DNA of 64,000 nt, taken from contig JAGDWD010000003.1 of NCBI GenBank assembly GCA_023255955.1, forward strand, positions 1 through 64,000. Direction: 5' to 3'. The translations under genes were made by a program, and so were the position numbers. Positions 45,554-54,493 of the stretch are shown here, in pieces (positions within the stretch are counted from its first letter, which is position 1; each line of letters opens with the position of its first letter). The stretch is from Desulfurococcales archaeon. Its GTDB lineage: Archaea > Thermoproteota > Thermoprotei_A > Sulfolobales > NBVN01. The notes beneath the pieces are model-generated. The model saw nothing but the letters and a program-made list of their open reading frames with translations. It was not told the DNA's origin and made no database searches.

Positions 45554-46024
45554 GTGCCTTCCGGACTTAGGGGCTTACTACTACCTAAATCATTAATTGT
45601 TGGAGCTGTCTATGCTATCCTTACAGCTATGGTGACAGCGTTACTGGCTTTCCCTGGGTTCGGTGTTATTATGTTTCCACAGCCTTTCCTGGAGGTCGTG
45701 ATGGGTAAAACCATCTTCTACAATTTCTCGGGTCTGAAGGCAGTTATCTGGGTTGCCTACGTGATAGTAGCTCACATCATATTCTACTACTTGGTTGAGG
45801 GGTTACTCAATGTTCGTAGATCTTACTTAGCTGTCTCCCTGATTCTCTACCTAGTTAACTTAGTGCTGGTACTAGCTGGGGCTTCAGATCCTTCGCTACC
45901 GTTTTACGTATATAGAGACACCATAGGACGTATGTTCTTCCTGGCTGGTATAGCCTTAACGATCCTCTTCGAGTTCGCGGGTCGCAGACTCGCTGAGGTC
46001 CTCCTAAGGAGCTCGCCGAAGTAA
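45554..46024 (+). CDS. unknown four-helix membrane protein
   Basis: A 156-residue protein with four predicted membrane helices: LIVGAVYAILTAMVTALLAF, AVIWVAYVIVAHIIFYYLV, LAVSLILYLVNLVLVLAG and MFFLAGIALTILFEFAG. I do not recognise the family. Start GTG 45554; a TATA box (TTTATTAACC, 45513-45522) lies about 36 bp upstream. It ends 2 bp before the 3' end of the convergent methyltransferase gene. Confidence 0.65.
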   Translation: MPSGLRGLLLPKSLIVGAVYAILTAMVTALLAFPGFGVIMFPQPFLEVVMGKTIFYNFSGLKAVIWVAYVIVAHIIFYYLVEGLLNVRRSYLAVSLILYLVNLVLVLAGASDPSLPFYVYRDTIGRMFFLAGIALTILFEFAGRRLAEVLLRSSPK

Positions 46025-46026
46025 GA

Positions 46027-47193
46027 CTAGCACTTCTTGACTAGTTTAGCTATGAAGTATCCAGGGGTGTCGTGGATATGTGGATGAAATCGAACATAGA
46101 GGCTCTTATAGTGGCCGTAAGCACCTTCTACAGCTCTTCCTATACTTATTTTGGAGGCCTCTAAACACTTCTCTTTTTCTAGAACTTCCTCTACTACTTC
46201 TTCATTCTCCTCGAGGGTAACTGTGCAGGTAGAGTAAACAATCGTACCTCCCGGTTTGAGGATTCTAGATGCTGCTCTAAGGAACTGTATCTGGTAGTTT
46301 CTCAGCATTAGGATCTCCTTATATGTTTTCCTATCACCTAGCTTAGGTCTAATCCCTAGAGCGGAGCAGGGAGGGTCGACAAGTACTCTATCTGCTCTAA
46401 TCCACGGGAAGTCCTCGTGAACGTACCTAGTATCAGCGACCCACGTCTCTACGTAGGGTATGTGGCCGAGCCTGGAGAGCTCCCTCACCATCCTAGCCAC
46501 CTTACTTTTCGACCTATCGAAGGCGATGACGTGGACCCTACCCTGCGCGAACTCAACGATATGCCCTGTCTTACCGCCGGGAGCGGCACAGAGGTCTACT
46601 ACTAACTCCCCGGGGCTCGGATCGAGAACTCTAGTAACGTACATAGCTGGGAGGCTTTGAGGGTATATGAGACCCTCAGAAAACTCCGGTAGATCTCTGA
46701 CTCTAACAGTCTTATATAGAGATTTATATACCTCAACGACGACACCCCTTCTTTTCTTAATAGCTTCATGGCAGTCCGCAGTGAGGATACCCTCAGCTAC
46801 AGGGACACTGTCCCTCGTTACTACGGTAACCTCCTCACCTACCCGAACATTGTGATAGCATTTGATAACCCCCGGTGCGTACACATTAGCTCCTAGAACC
46901 ACCGACTCAGCAGTCTCCTTATTGACTACGATAACCTTTTCTCTGAGACTTATCTCGTACGGCCCGTAAACTCGGAAGTATATTGCCTCGTGTAACTCCT
47001 CGTCCCGATAAACCTCGATGCCCCTCCCTCTAAGCTTATCCACAATCTCCCCGGGATCTGCCTTGAGGGTATTCACCCTAACGTAGAGCCTACTACCAGG
47101 TCTCTGCAGATACTCCAAGAAGCGAGGTAGCTCATCGCCGTAGACCCTTCTTAGAGATCTGAGTAGTTCTTCATCGTAGCGTAGGGGTGTCAT
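46027..47193 (-). CDS. tRNA/rRNA m5C methyltransferase with PUA domain (NSUN6-like)
   Basis: A 388-residue NOL1/NOP2/Sun family enzyme with an inserted PUA RNA-binding domain at about 90-170 (SVVLGANVYAPGVIKCYHNV, VRVGEEVTVVTRDSVPVAEG). The catalytic domain has VVDLCAAPGGKTGHIVE, VLVDPPCSALGIRP and IVYSTCTVTLEENEEVV with both active cysteines. The architecture resembles NSUN6-type tRNA methyltransferases. Start ATG 47193. It is a second paralogue to the RsmB-like protein at 15383-16582. Confidence 0.88.
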   Translation of the reverse strand: MTPLRYDEELLRSLRRVYGDELPRFLEYLQRPGSRLYVRVNTLKADPGEIVDKLRGRGIEVYRDEELHEAIYFRVYGPYEISLREKVIVVNKETAESVVLGANVYAPGVIKCYHNVRVGEEVTVVTRDSVPVAEGILTADCHEAIKKRRGVVVEVYKSLYKTVRVRDLPEFSEGLIYPQSLPAMYVTRVLDPSPGELVVDLCAAPGGKTGHIVEFAQGRVHVIAFDRSKSKVARMVRELSRLGHIPYVETWVADTRYVHEDFPWIRADRVLVDPPCSALGIRPKLGDRKTYKEILMLRNYQIQFLRAASRILKPGGTIVYSTCTVTLEENEEVVEEVLEKEKCLEASKISIGRAVEGAYGHYKSLYVRFHPHIHDTPGYFIAKLVKKC

Positions 47194-47335
47194 ACCGTCC
47201 TCAAGAAGATATCAGCAACATTTTATTAACATGTTAGTAGTCAGCGTTGGAATCGTTTCGAGGAGATCGGGGTGTCCTAGCTTCAAATAATCCTCCTTAT
47301 ATAGTTCGTTATACTAATTCCTGCAGGGGTAAGTA

Positions 47336-47662
47336 GTGAGTGAAGTTCATAGAGTACTAAAGACCCACGACAATAAATACGATGCGTTACTGTCCTTAAG
47401 CATCGAGGGTAGGAAGGTATATGTCGTTATATCAGGACTGGCGAGAGCACCGAAATCAGTTAAGGTCTTAGATATTGGTGGGGGTAAGCTCAGACTTGAA
47501 CTATTCGATCAATTCGACCAGGGATTCCTAACGTGCCTACTTGAACGTAAGCACCTAGAGGAGGACTTCGCCAGTATTAGTTGTTGTCCGGGTACTATAT
47601 GGATAATTAACGAAGACACGCTATCTAGACACAGAAAGTGTGAGAGTCCTCGGACTTCCTAG
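47336..47662 (+). CDS. unknown 108-aa protein upstream of a GTPase gene
   Basis: I do not recognise this protein. It is beta-rich (YDALLSLSIEGRKVYVVISG, SVKVLDIGGGKLRLELFDQ) with several cysteines in the C-terminal half (LTCLLERKHL, ISCCPGTIWI). A TATA box (CTTATATAG, 47296-47304) lies about 36 bp before GTG 47336. Its last 23 bp overlap the GTPase start, suggesting coupled expression. Confidence 0.55.
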   Translation: MSEVHRVLKTHDNKYDALLSLSIEGRKVYVVISGLARAPKSVKVLDIGGGKLRLELFDQFDQGFLTCLLERKHLEEDFASISCCPGTIWIINEDTLSRHRKCESPRTS

Positions 47663-48476
47663 GTTAAAATCAATGAAGTTCGCGAGCTGGAGACTTGTTG
47701 AGGAGTTAGTGAACTTCTCGGATGTAGTTCTCGAGTTAGTGGATTCCAGGGACCCTCTAAACACTAGGAGCTCGAAACTGGAGAGGATTGTAACTACATA
47801 CAGGAAGTCACTAATAATAGCACTAAATAAAGCTGACCTAGTACCAAGAGAGATATGTGAGGAATGGAAAGAGTACTTCAAGAACGTCTTAGGGTATGAG
47901 GCAGTGTACATATCAGCTCGCTACAGGAGAGGTACACGAATTCTGAGAAGCACCATAAGGAGAGTTGCTGAGAGTTCGAGAAACAGAAAAGATAGGATAG
48001 TTGTCTCAATTTTCGGTCTACCTAAGGTAGGTAAGTCCACACTAGTGAATGTACTTAAAGGAAGACACTCAACAACCACATCACCCTACCCGGGATCACC
48101 CGGGTACACAGTTAAAGCAAAGCTCTTCAACATAGGTGGTGGGATATACCTTATCGACACACCCGGTATAGTACCACCTGAAGGGGGAGATATAGAGGCA
48201 GTAATTAGGTCCAGACCGATTGATGAGATAGTGAACCCGGAGAAAGTCGCGGTAGACTTAATTAATAAGGTTCTCAAGTACAATGATAAGGCTTTTCAGG
48301 AGGCTTACAACATCAGCTCAAAGAATCCTCTAGAAATAATTGCTGAGTTAGCTAAGCAGAGAGGTTGGGTTAGAGGTGGTGAAGCTAATACCTACGAGGC
48401 TTCTAAGACCATAATAAGGGACTACCTGGACGGTAAGATAGTTTACTTCTATAGACCGGGAGATATCTTAAGGTAA
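47640..48476 (+). CDS. circularly permuted GTPase (YlqF/RbgA-YawG family)
   Basis: A 278-residue GTPase with permuted motif order: G4 LNKADLVP comes first, then G1 FGLPKVGKSTLVNVL, G2-region TSPYPGSPGYTVK and G3 LIDTPGIVPP. Bacterial and eukaryotic relatives act in large-subunit assembly. A C-terminal helical domain (IIAELAKQRGWVRGGEANTY) resembles the RbgA ANTAR-like tail. The start GTG 47640 lies within the upstream unknown gene. Confidence 0.88.
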   Translation: MRVLGLPRLKSMKFASWRLVEELVNFSDVVLELVDSRDPLNTRSSKLERIVTTYRKSLIIALNKADLVPREICEEWKEYFKNVLGYEAVYISARYRRGTRILRSTIRRVAESSRNRKDRIVVSIFGLPKVGKSTLVNVLKGRHSTTTSPYPGSPGYTVKAKLFNIGGGIYLIDTPGIVPPEGGDIEAVIRSRPIDEIVNPEKVAVDLINKVLKYNDKAFQEAYNISSKNPLEIIAELAKQRGWVRGGEANTYEASKTIIRDYLDGKIVYFYRPGDILR

Positions 48477-48627
48477 GTTAATTCATTCATGCTCTATAGT
48501 TAAGGCTCACCTAGGTAATCGCAACCTATATTCGTGGAGGTTACGTTCATATTAGCCGCACTTTTGTTATTGCTGGTATCTACTAGTTCCGCATTTACAT
48601 ACTTGAGCTGATACCGGATGAAGCTCG

Positions 48628-49335
48628 CTACGGTCTGGCCCGGATATTTCTGTAGGTCACTACCTCGACTTTACCGTCAAGCTTCCCGATTACGAGGATA
48701 TCTGTATAGCCTATGAACAGGCCGTGCTCTACTATGCCGGGTACGCTGTCCAGGGTCTGCGATATCGTCTCAGGTTCCCAACCTCTGGGAGGGCTTACAT
48801 CGATTATAGCGCCGCCTAGATCTGAAATAACCGGAGCTCTCTTACCTTGAGGTATCCTGAGCTGGCATGTGAATCCCATATCCTCGAGCTTCTTCTTAAC
48901 TATGCTGAGAGCTCGGGGAACGACCTCTACCGGTATCGGCTTCATGTACGGTACTCGGGGAACTAGCTTGAGTTCATCGATTATGAATACCCTGAGCGTA
49001 GCTGCCGACGTGAGGATCTTCTCCATGGTCATGGCCCCACCCCCTCCCTTAACCATCCTACCTAGTGGATCCACCTCGTCTGCTGAGTCAATATAGATGT
49101 CTAGCCTGTCTACAGATATGCTGTCAGTTACAGCTAGCCCTAATGACCTAGCAGTAATTACGGTATCTATCGAGGACGCTACGAGGACCTTATCAGCTAG
49201 CTTATCAATCGCGGTCCTGAGGAAGGTTTCCACTGTTGAGCCTGTGCCTAGGCCAACTACCCTAGCAGTATCCAGGAACTCCAGAACCCTTATCGAGGCA
49301 TTTCTTCTAGCTATTTCTACCTCTTCTTTACTCAT
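48628..49335 (-). CDS. rpiA: ribose-5-phosphate isomerase A
   Basis: A ~235-residue enzyme interconverting ribose-5-phosphate and ribulose-5-phosphate for nucleotide synthesis. Signatures are VVGLGTGSTVETFLR, DIYIDSADEVDPLGRMVKGG, GGAMTMEKILTSAA and FIIDELKLVPRV. The open frame extends to 49422, but homologues and a GGGAG about six bases upstream support ATG 49335. Divergent from the COG1395 regulator. Confidence 0.94.
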   Translation of the reverse strand: MSKEEVEIARRNASIRVLEFLDTARVVGLGTGSTVETFLRTAIDKLADKVLVASSIDTVITARSLGLAVTDSISVDRLDIYIDSADEVDPLGRMVKGGGGAMTMEKILTSAATLRVFIIDELKLVPRVPYMKPIPVEVVPRALSIVKKKLEDMGFTCQLRIPQGKRAPVISDLGGAIIDVSPPRGWEPETISQTLDSVPGIVEHGLFIGYTDILVIGKLDGKVEVVTYRNIRARP

Positions 49336-49407
49336 ACATACTCCCGATACTTCCTCAAGGCTTAGATATAAGTGATGCTGGGTTAACACATCACCGTTTA
49401 GGTATGT

Positions 49408-49417
49408 GTTTATAACC
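49408..49417 (+). promoter_or_regulatory. TATA box for the COG1395 regulator gene
   Basis: GTTTATAACC is centred about 28 bp before ATG 49441. This supports the internal ATG as a leaderless start over the frame's earlier start at 49423. Confidence 0.55.
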
Positions 49418-49440
49418 TTCAATTGTGTGTTATATACTGG

Positions 49441-50412
49441 ATGAGCGCGGGAAGTATATCCAGAAGAATTAGGAGTATGCTTAGGGAGATTACTGACAGA
49501 GTTGTGGAACTCGACTATCCAGCTAACTACAGAGAGAGATCTATAGACTTTGTTGCCTCCTTAGGAGGGCACCAAAGAGATAGGTTGAGGCAGCCCGTAG
49601 GGAACATAGTCATTAGGGTTAGTCCAGGTAGAGCAAGTGTTAGTAATGAGGTTGAGGAAGATCTAGCTAAGTTCTCCGATGCTGTGGATGGAGTACCGAT
49701 AGTAGTAAATGACGAGCTCTACGACAACATAGTGTTCGATTACGGTAAGGTTTTCCTGACTAACGAGAGAACCATAGAGAACCTAGTTAAGGAGAGGGAG
49801 CTTATAGCTCTCTACAGGCGTAACGAACTCTATGTAGCTCTTAACGTAAAGCTCATAGAGACGGAATTAGAGCGGGGAAACCTCAGACTCTCCGAGCTAT
49901 CGAACACCCTAGGCCTAAGCAGGAAGAGTGTTGAGTCGTGTCTGAGGGGTTTAGGCCTTATAAACATAGATAAAGCTGAGAAGCTCGTGACGGAGCTCGG
50001 TCCTGATATGGTGCGCTCCATAAACTATGAAACCCTTAGAGAGCTATTTAAGAGGAAGCAGTCCCAGGTATTAGAGGGCGGTCAGGAGCTTAGGAAGACC
50101 TTGATTTACGAGCTAAGTAAAACAGCTGTAGATTTCGTCATTAGAGGTGCTACAACAGATGTGGAATATTCTCTGAGGTTCTACGTAGACTACTCCAGAA
50201 CTAAATCAGTTAAAACCGTGAAGGCGAAGGTAGCTAACGCCCTTAAACTAGCAAGAGAGTTTAGAGCCGTCGTTGAGGTGTTAGTCCCTGACACAACACA
50301 GTTAGAGGTAGTTAAGAGAGAAATAAGTAGCGAGCTTCAGGGTGATGAAGAGCCATATATCAGGTTCTCCTTCCCGAACCAGCCACATACCTTTCAACGT
50401 AGCTCAGGGTGA
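49441..50412 (+). CDS. COG1395-type HTH transcriptional regulator
   Basis: A ~323-residue archaeal regulator. The N-terminal nuclease-like fold ends with VPIVVNDELYDNIVFDYGKV, FLTNERTIENLV; an XRE-like HTH lies at about residues 150-172 (LRLSELSNTLGLSRKSVESC) followed by LINIDKAEKLVTELG. This order is typical of the conserved archaeal family COG1395, whose targets are unknown. The 3' end overlaps the convergent DUF373 gene by 53 bp. Confidence 0.8.
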   Translation: MSAGSISRRIRSMLREITDRVVELDYPANYRERSIDFVASLGGHQRDRLRQPVGNIVIRVSPGRASVSNEVEEDLAKFSDAVDGVPIVVNDELYDNIVFDYGKVFLTNERTIENLVKERELIALYRRNELYVALNVKLIETELERGNLRLSELSNTLGLSRKSVESCLRGLGLINIDKAEKLVTELGPDMVRSINYETLRELFKRKQSQVLEGGQELRKTLIYELSKTAVDFVIRGATTDVEYSLRFYVDYSRTKSVKTVKAKVANALKLAREFRAVVEVLVPDTTQLEVVKREISSELQGDEEPYIRFSFPNQPHTFQRSSG

Positions 50413-51439
50413 CGTAGACCGCGATAAGCGTTAGGGACATCAAAGCAATGGTGTTCACCAGCCTTAGATCGTAAACTAGTGTCAGTATGCTAAGCCCCGG
50501 ATAATTTGCGACTACATCTGCTAGGTCGTTTACGTAGAAGGCCGCTATTAATGTAAAAACTATGGCTACAACATCCCGCCACATCCTAATACTCCTCCTT
50601 AAAACCCTCACAGTAAGTCTACTAGTGTACGCTACCACCAGGGAGAGTGTGAGGAAAGGTAGTAACGTCTTAATGTACGTGCTAATGGACTTAGCATCTA
50701 CCGAGAAGTTCTGAGCTACGAGAGCTCCCACGGTGAGGGCTATCCCAACAACTAGAGAGAGTGTGGATAGTACCGTAGCTACTCTATAGACTGATGAAGC
50801 GTACCATCTCTTCATTATAAACTCCAGTATGTGGAAGCCTCTGAATATCATGAAGGCACCGAGAACTCCTAGAGTAATCTCCCACGCGTAGATAGCGTAG
50901 GGAGATATACTTATAAGAACGTAGACCAGTATTAGAAGCCCTGGAAGCCCGAAGAATATCTTCGAATACTTCGGGTCCTCTATAGCCTTCCTGAGGTATT
51001 TCCCTAGGAGAACGTAGGTCTCCTCCACACCCCTTAGCTGTTCTACAACAACCCTCTCAACAGCCACTATACTTGCATGGTTCTGGACTATCGGGATAAC
51101 AAGTTCGTCCTCCACGCTATCTAGGACTAAAATAACGTCTTTAATGCCGGTTCTCTCCAGTAGCTGCCGTAGCTGCTCTCTAATCCTCCTACCGGATTCT
51201 ACGTGGCTCTCGCTACTGCCGGATACGAGAGCTATCTCAGGGTCGTAGTCCCCGCTTTTGAGCTGGTTATATAGGTGGAGAGCGTGGAAGAGGACGTTTA
51301 GGTCTGAGTCGTCCGGGAAGACTACCCCGAACTTTAGGGCTGCGTCGAGAAGCTCTGTATAGCCTAGTATAGGAGTCTCAACTCCGGCTCTGGAAATATC
51401 GTCGTCGTAATCTACTGCTAGTATGAGTACCTTCTTCAT
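50360..51439 (-). CDS. DUF373 family membrane protein
   Basis: A 359-residue protein with an N-terminal cytoplasmic domain (VLILAVDYDDDISRAGVETP, VFPDDSDLNVLFHALHLYNQ, IALVSGSS) followed by about six membrane helices from residue 160 on (FFGLPGLLILVYVLISISPY). DUF373 is an archaeal family of unknown function. It is last in the acdB/coiled-coil/DUF373 operon, with a 4-bp ATGA overlap. Confidence 0.88.
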   Translation of the reverse strand: MKKVLILAVDYDDDISRAGVETPILGYTELLDAALKFGVVFPDDSDLNVLFHALHLYNQLKSGDYDPEIALVSGSSESHVESGRRIREQLRQLLERTGIKDVILVLDSVEDELVIPIVQNHASIVAVERVVVEQLRGVEETYVLLGKYLRKAIEDPKYSKIFFGLPGLLILVYVLISISPYAIYAWEITLGVLGAFMIFRGFHILEFIMKRWYASSVYRVATVLSTLSLVVGIALTVGALVAQNFSVDAKSISTYIKTLLPFLTLSLVVAYTSRLTVRVLRRSIRMWRDVVAIVFTLIAAFYVNDLADVVANYPGLSILTLVYDLRLVNTIALMSLTLIAVYVTLSYVERYVAGSGRRT

Positions 51440-52338
51440 CTCTCTTCTTCAACTAAATCTTCGTATGAGCTATATAATATCTTAGCGTCGTGGAAGCTTA
51501 GTCTCCTGCTGGTCTTCGCTTTCTCCTCGACCTCCTTCTTCTTCCTGTCTATTATCTCCATGGTCCGCTGCCTGGACCTACTTGCCCTGAGCTCTCTGAG
51601 CTGCTCTGTGGTCCTTCTAAGCTCCTCACTTAGGGACCGTATCTGCTCCTTCACCTCGAGCAACCTCTTCACAGCTGAAGATAGTTCCTCCACTAACCTC
51701 GCTATCTCTGCTCTATGCTTCTCTATCTCGTTTCTGAGGGAGTCTACCTTGGAGCTATGTCTCGCTACTTCCTGAGTCATCCCCTCGATCTTCTTGCTGA
51801 GGTCACCTATGTTTATCTTAATGCTCGTGATCTCTGCTCTAAGTTCGTTCAGCTCGTTGGACTTCTTCACCGACTCGTAGAGCTTCTCCAGCTCCGCCTC
51901 CAGCCTAGCTATCTCCTTGACGAGCCTGTTTTCCTCCTCGAGACTTAGAGACTCTGTTATAATTCTCCACTCCAGCCTCTCAATACGTGCTCTTATAGAG
52001 CCTATCCCAGCTCTCAGTCTATTCCCGTCCTTGATGTCTAGGCTAGATAGGAGGTCGTAGAGTTTCCCGCGCTTCCTCCTCAACTCCTCTACTAGCTTCC
52101 TCCTCTCATCTATGAGTTTACGTCTCTCTTCTAGGATAGACCTTAAGCTGTTCCGTGTATTGTTGTACTCGTTTCTCAGATCTCTGAGCCTGGCTTTATA
52201 TGTAGCTATCCTTCCTTTAATCTCTCGGATGGTACTTATTAACCTATCTTTCTCAGCCCTCAGCTCGGTAAGCTTCCCTCTAAGCTCCTCGATCCTCCTT
52301 ATGATAGTGTCCTCACTAAGCTCCTGGGACAAACTCAC
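51436..52338 (-). CDS. archaeal coiled-coil protein (COG1340 type)
   Basis: A 300-residue protein that is almost entirely heptad-repeat coiled coil (IEELRGKLTELRAEKDRLIS, LRNEYNNTRNSLRSILEER, EIEKHRAEIARLVEELSSAV), rich in Glu, Lys, Arg and Leu. The last ~30 residues (SRRLSFHDAKILYSSYEDLV) are non-repetitive and typical of the COG1340 family, whose function is unknown. The GTG start overlaps acdB by 4 bp. Confidence 0.82.
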   Translation of the reverse strand: MSLSQELSEDTIIRRIEELRGKLTELRAEKDRLISTIREIKGRIATYKARLRDLRNEYNNTRNSLRSILEERRKLIDERRKLVEELRRKRGKLYDLLSSLDIKDGNRLRAGIGSIRARIERLEWRIITESLSLEEENRLVKEIARLEAELEKLYESVKKSNELNELRAEITSIKINIGDLSKKIEGMTQEVARHSSKVDSLRNEIEKHRAEIARLVEELSSAVKRLLEVKEQIRSLSEELRRTTEQLRELRASRSRQRTMEIIDRKKKEVEEKAKTSRRLSFHDAKILYSSYEDLVEEER

Positions 52339-53042
52339 ACTCTCCTAATGAGGATCCTAGCATCTGCTATCTTAGCTCCCTTACCCTCAGGGAAGACCAT
52401 AACCGGGTTTAAGTCTATGTCGGTTATCTCCTCCACACTCTCCATTATTTTGCCGACTTTAAGTATGATGTCAACTAACGCCTTACTATCCCGAGGAGGA
52501 GTTCCTCTATATCCTCGCAGTATTCTTGCTGACTTAATCTCACTCAACATTTCCTCAGCATCGTACTCTGTTAACGGGACTATCCTTAGGGACACATCTT
52601 TAAGGACCTCAACGAAGACACCTCCCAAACCAAACATCACTACCGGCCCGAATACAGGGTCTCTAGTGGATCCAACTATCACCTCCAGGTCCTGGGGAAC
52701 CATCTCCTGAACCAATATCCCGGCAACCCTCGCTCCAGGTGCCCTAACCATGACGTTACTCATTATAGTATTAAACCACTTACTTACCTCCTCGTCCGAC
52801 GCGATGTTGACCTTAACTCCCCCCACATCCGACTTGTGAACTATGTCCGGGCTCACTATCTTGAGGACCACCGGGTAACCCACCCTCTGAGCTATCTTAA
52901 CAGCTTCATCCTCACTCGTAGCTAGGCCAAATCTTGGTACGGGCAGATCGAAGGCTTTCAGAAACTCGTAGGCTTCGTGCTCCAACAGCTTGTTCCTACC
53001 CTCTTCGAGAGCCCTAACCACTATTTCTTTGGGGGACACCAT
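52335..53042 (-). CDS. acdB: ADP-forming acetyl-CoA (acyl-CoA) synthetase, beta subunit
   Basis: A 235-residue ATP-grasp subunit that, with an alpha subunit, converts acyl-CoA plus ADP and phosphate to acid plus ATP. It has HEAYEFLKAFDLPVPRFGLA, GYPVVLKIVSPDIVHKSDVG, VQEMVPQDLEVIVGSTRDPV, FGPVVMFGLGGVFVEVLKDV and DIDLNPVMVFPEGKGA. No alpha subunit is adjacent. It would conserve energy from products of the POR complex. Start ATG 53042. Confidence 0.9.
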   Translation of the reverse strand: MVSPKEIVVRALEEGRNKLLEHEAYEFLKAFDLPVPRFGLATSEDEAVKIAQRVGYPVVLKIVSPDIVHKSDVGGVKVNIASDEEVSKWFNTIMSNVMVRAPGARVAGILVQEMVPQDLEVIVGSTRDPVFGPVVMFGLGGVFVEVLKDVSLRIVPLTEYDAEEMLSEIKSARILRGYRGTPPRDSKALVDIILKVGKIMESVEEITDIDLNPVMVFPEGKGAKIADARILIRRV

Positions 53043-53097
53043 TCACGCACCAAGATACTGCTACAGCTATACCCTTATTAGCTTTACAGCTGAAGGT

Positions 53098-53330
53098 GGG
53101 GATGGTTTATAGACAACGCGTTCAGAGCTGTTACCGGTGATGCGCTCAGGGCATGGCTGAGCCAGGCGAGTATCTACGCAACATGTAAGTTCCCCGGATC
53201 ACCACTACCCTGTGTAGGGCCGGGGAACCAGGTCGCCGCTGACTAGAGGGGATGTAGCTGTGATCTTCGCAGAGAATCCTCACCCCAAGATCGAGGAGGA
53301 AGTTGAAACCCGTGACACAGTATTTTAGGA
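53098..53330 (+). other. 330-bp gap with broken coding frames and a strong hairpin
   Basis: No intact gene is present between acdB and trxB. Two adjacent plus-strand frames look like protein: one contains DNAFRAVTGDALRAWLSQAS and ends at 53240s; the next, one base shifted, contains GDVAVIFAENPHPKIEEEVE and ends near 53330. Neither has a canonical start, so a decayed gene is possible. Inside lies a perfect 9-bp hairpin, GTTCCCCGG (53189-53197) with CCGGGGAAC (53220-53228), holding an inner CCCTGTGTAGGG stem-loop. A TATA-like GGTTTATAG precedes the region. It could alternatively be a structured RNA. Confidence 0.3.
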
Positions 53331-53372
53331 CGGGATTAACTAGCTTTTTAGTTAGAAAAAACAGGTATTACG

Positions 53373-54389
53373 GTGTCAGTGAGTTTGGGGTTCAGACTTA
53401 GGTTAAAGCCCTTAAGCCCTAGGTTATCACCTGGTGAGCTCTTCGACGTAGTGATTATCGGTGGAGGTCCTGCCGGGCTCTCAGCAGCACTGTACTCTGC
53501 TAGGTTCTTCCTTAAGACTGCGGTAATTACTGAGGTCGTTGGCGGTACACTGAACGAGGCCGGACTAATTGATGACTACATAGGTATCCCAGATATACCC
53601 GGATCTGAACTAGCTAAGAGGTTTGAGGCCCACGTAGCGAAGTATAATGTACCGATAGTCACTAGTAAGGTGGTTAAGGTAGATAAGGTAGGGGATCTCT
53701 TCGACATCACACTCCACGACTCTACAACCGTGAGGAGTAGAACGATTATAGTAGCTGTTGGTAGTGTTAGGAGGAAGTTAGGGGTTCCCGGAGAGGAGAA
53801 GTTCGCTGGGAAGGGTGTGAGTTATTGTGCCCCATGTGACGCACCTATGTTTAAGGGTAGAGACGTAGCAGTAGTTGGAGGAGGTAACTCAGCACTACAG
53901 GGAGCTCTCCTACTCACCTCGTATGCTTCTAAGGTGTATCTAATCCATAGGAGGAGTAGCTTCAGGGCTTTCCCAGTCTACGTCGACTTAGTTAGGAAGA
54001 ACCCGAAGATAGAGCTAGTACTGAATTCCGTGGTGATTGAGATAGGCGGGTCAGACAAGGTTGAGTGGGTTAAGGTAAAGGACGTAGTTTCAGGTAGTGT
54101 TAGGGAGCTGAAGGTATCGGGGATTATTGTGGAGATAGGTAATGAGCCGCCCAAGGACTTCCTGAAGAGTATGGGACTGGAACTCGACGAGTACGGCTAC
54201 GTAGCTGTCCTACCGGGTCAGAGAACTAACGTGGAGGGGATCTTCGCGGCAGGGGACTGTACTGGTGGGTCCCACAAGAAGAAGTTTGACCAGGTTGTAA
54301 CGGCTGTAGCTGAGGGTGCTGTAGCTGCTTACTCAGCTTACGAGTATGTAATCAGTAAGTTCGGTTCAACTCTACTTAATCCAGGCTGA
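53373..54389 (+). CDS. trxB: thioredoxin reductase (NAD(P)H-dependent flavoprotein)
   Basis: A 338-residue FAD enzyme that reduces thioredoxin- or glutaredoxin-like proteins. FAD site DVVIIGGGPAGLSAALYSAR, redox pair SYCAPCDAP (CxxC), NAD(P) site VAVVGGGNSALQGALLL and the C-terminal FAD motif GIFAAGDCTGGSHKKKFDQV are intact. A 25-residue N-terminal extension precedes the fold. Start GTG 53373. No thioredoxin gene is adjacent. Confidence 0.92.
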   Translation: MSVSLGFRLRLKPLSPRLSPGELFDVVIIGGGPAGLSAALYSARFFLKTAVITEVVGGTLNEAGLIDDYIGIPDIPGSELAKRFEAHVAKYNVPIVTSKVVKVDKVGDLFDITLHDSTTVRSRTIIVAVGSVRRKLGVPGEEKFAGKGVSYCAPCDAPMFKGRDVAVVGGGNSALQGALLLTSYASKVYLIHRRSSFRAFPVYVDLVRKNPKIELVLNSVVIEIGGSDKVEWVKVKDVVSGSVRELKVSGIIVEIGNEPPKDFLKSMGLELDEYGYVAVLPGQRTNVEGIFAAGDCTGGSHKKKFDQVVTAVAEGAVAAYSAYEYVISKFGSTLLNPG

Positions 54390-54493
54390 GGAGTAGCTTA
54401 TCTCCATATACTGGGATACGTTATTATCTGTGAACGCTTAAATATTTCTAGGTTGTAGAAGGGCTTGGCGTGCATAAATTAGGTGGTTAGAGT

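Noticed and set aside
48608-48640. CTGA-tacc-GGATGA pattern resembling D'/C' boxes
   Set aside because: The downstream D box is CTGG, no C box lies upstream, and the segment runs into the rpiA 3' end.
53130-53160. GGTGATGC...CTGA as a C/D sRNA
   Set aside because: The C box lacks the final A, there is no C' box, and the surrounding sequence reads better as a decayed frame or hairpin.
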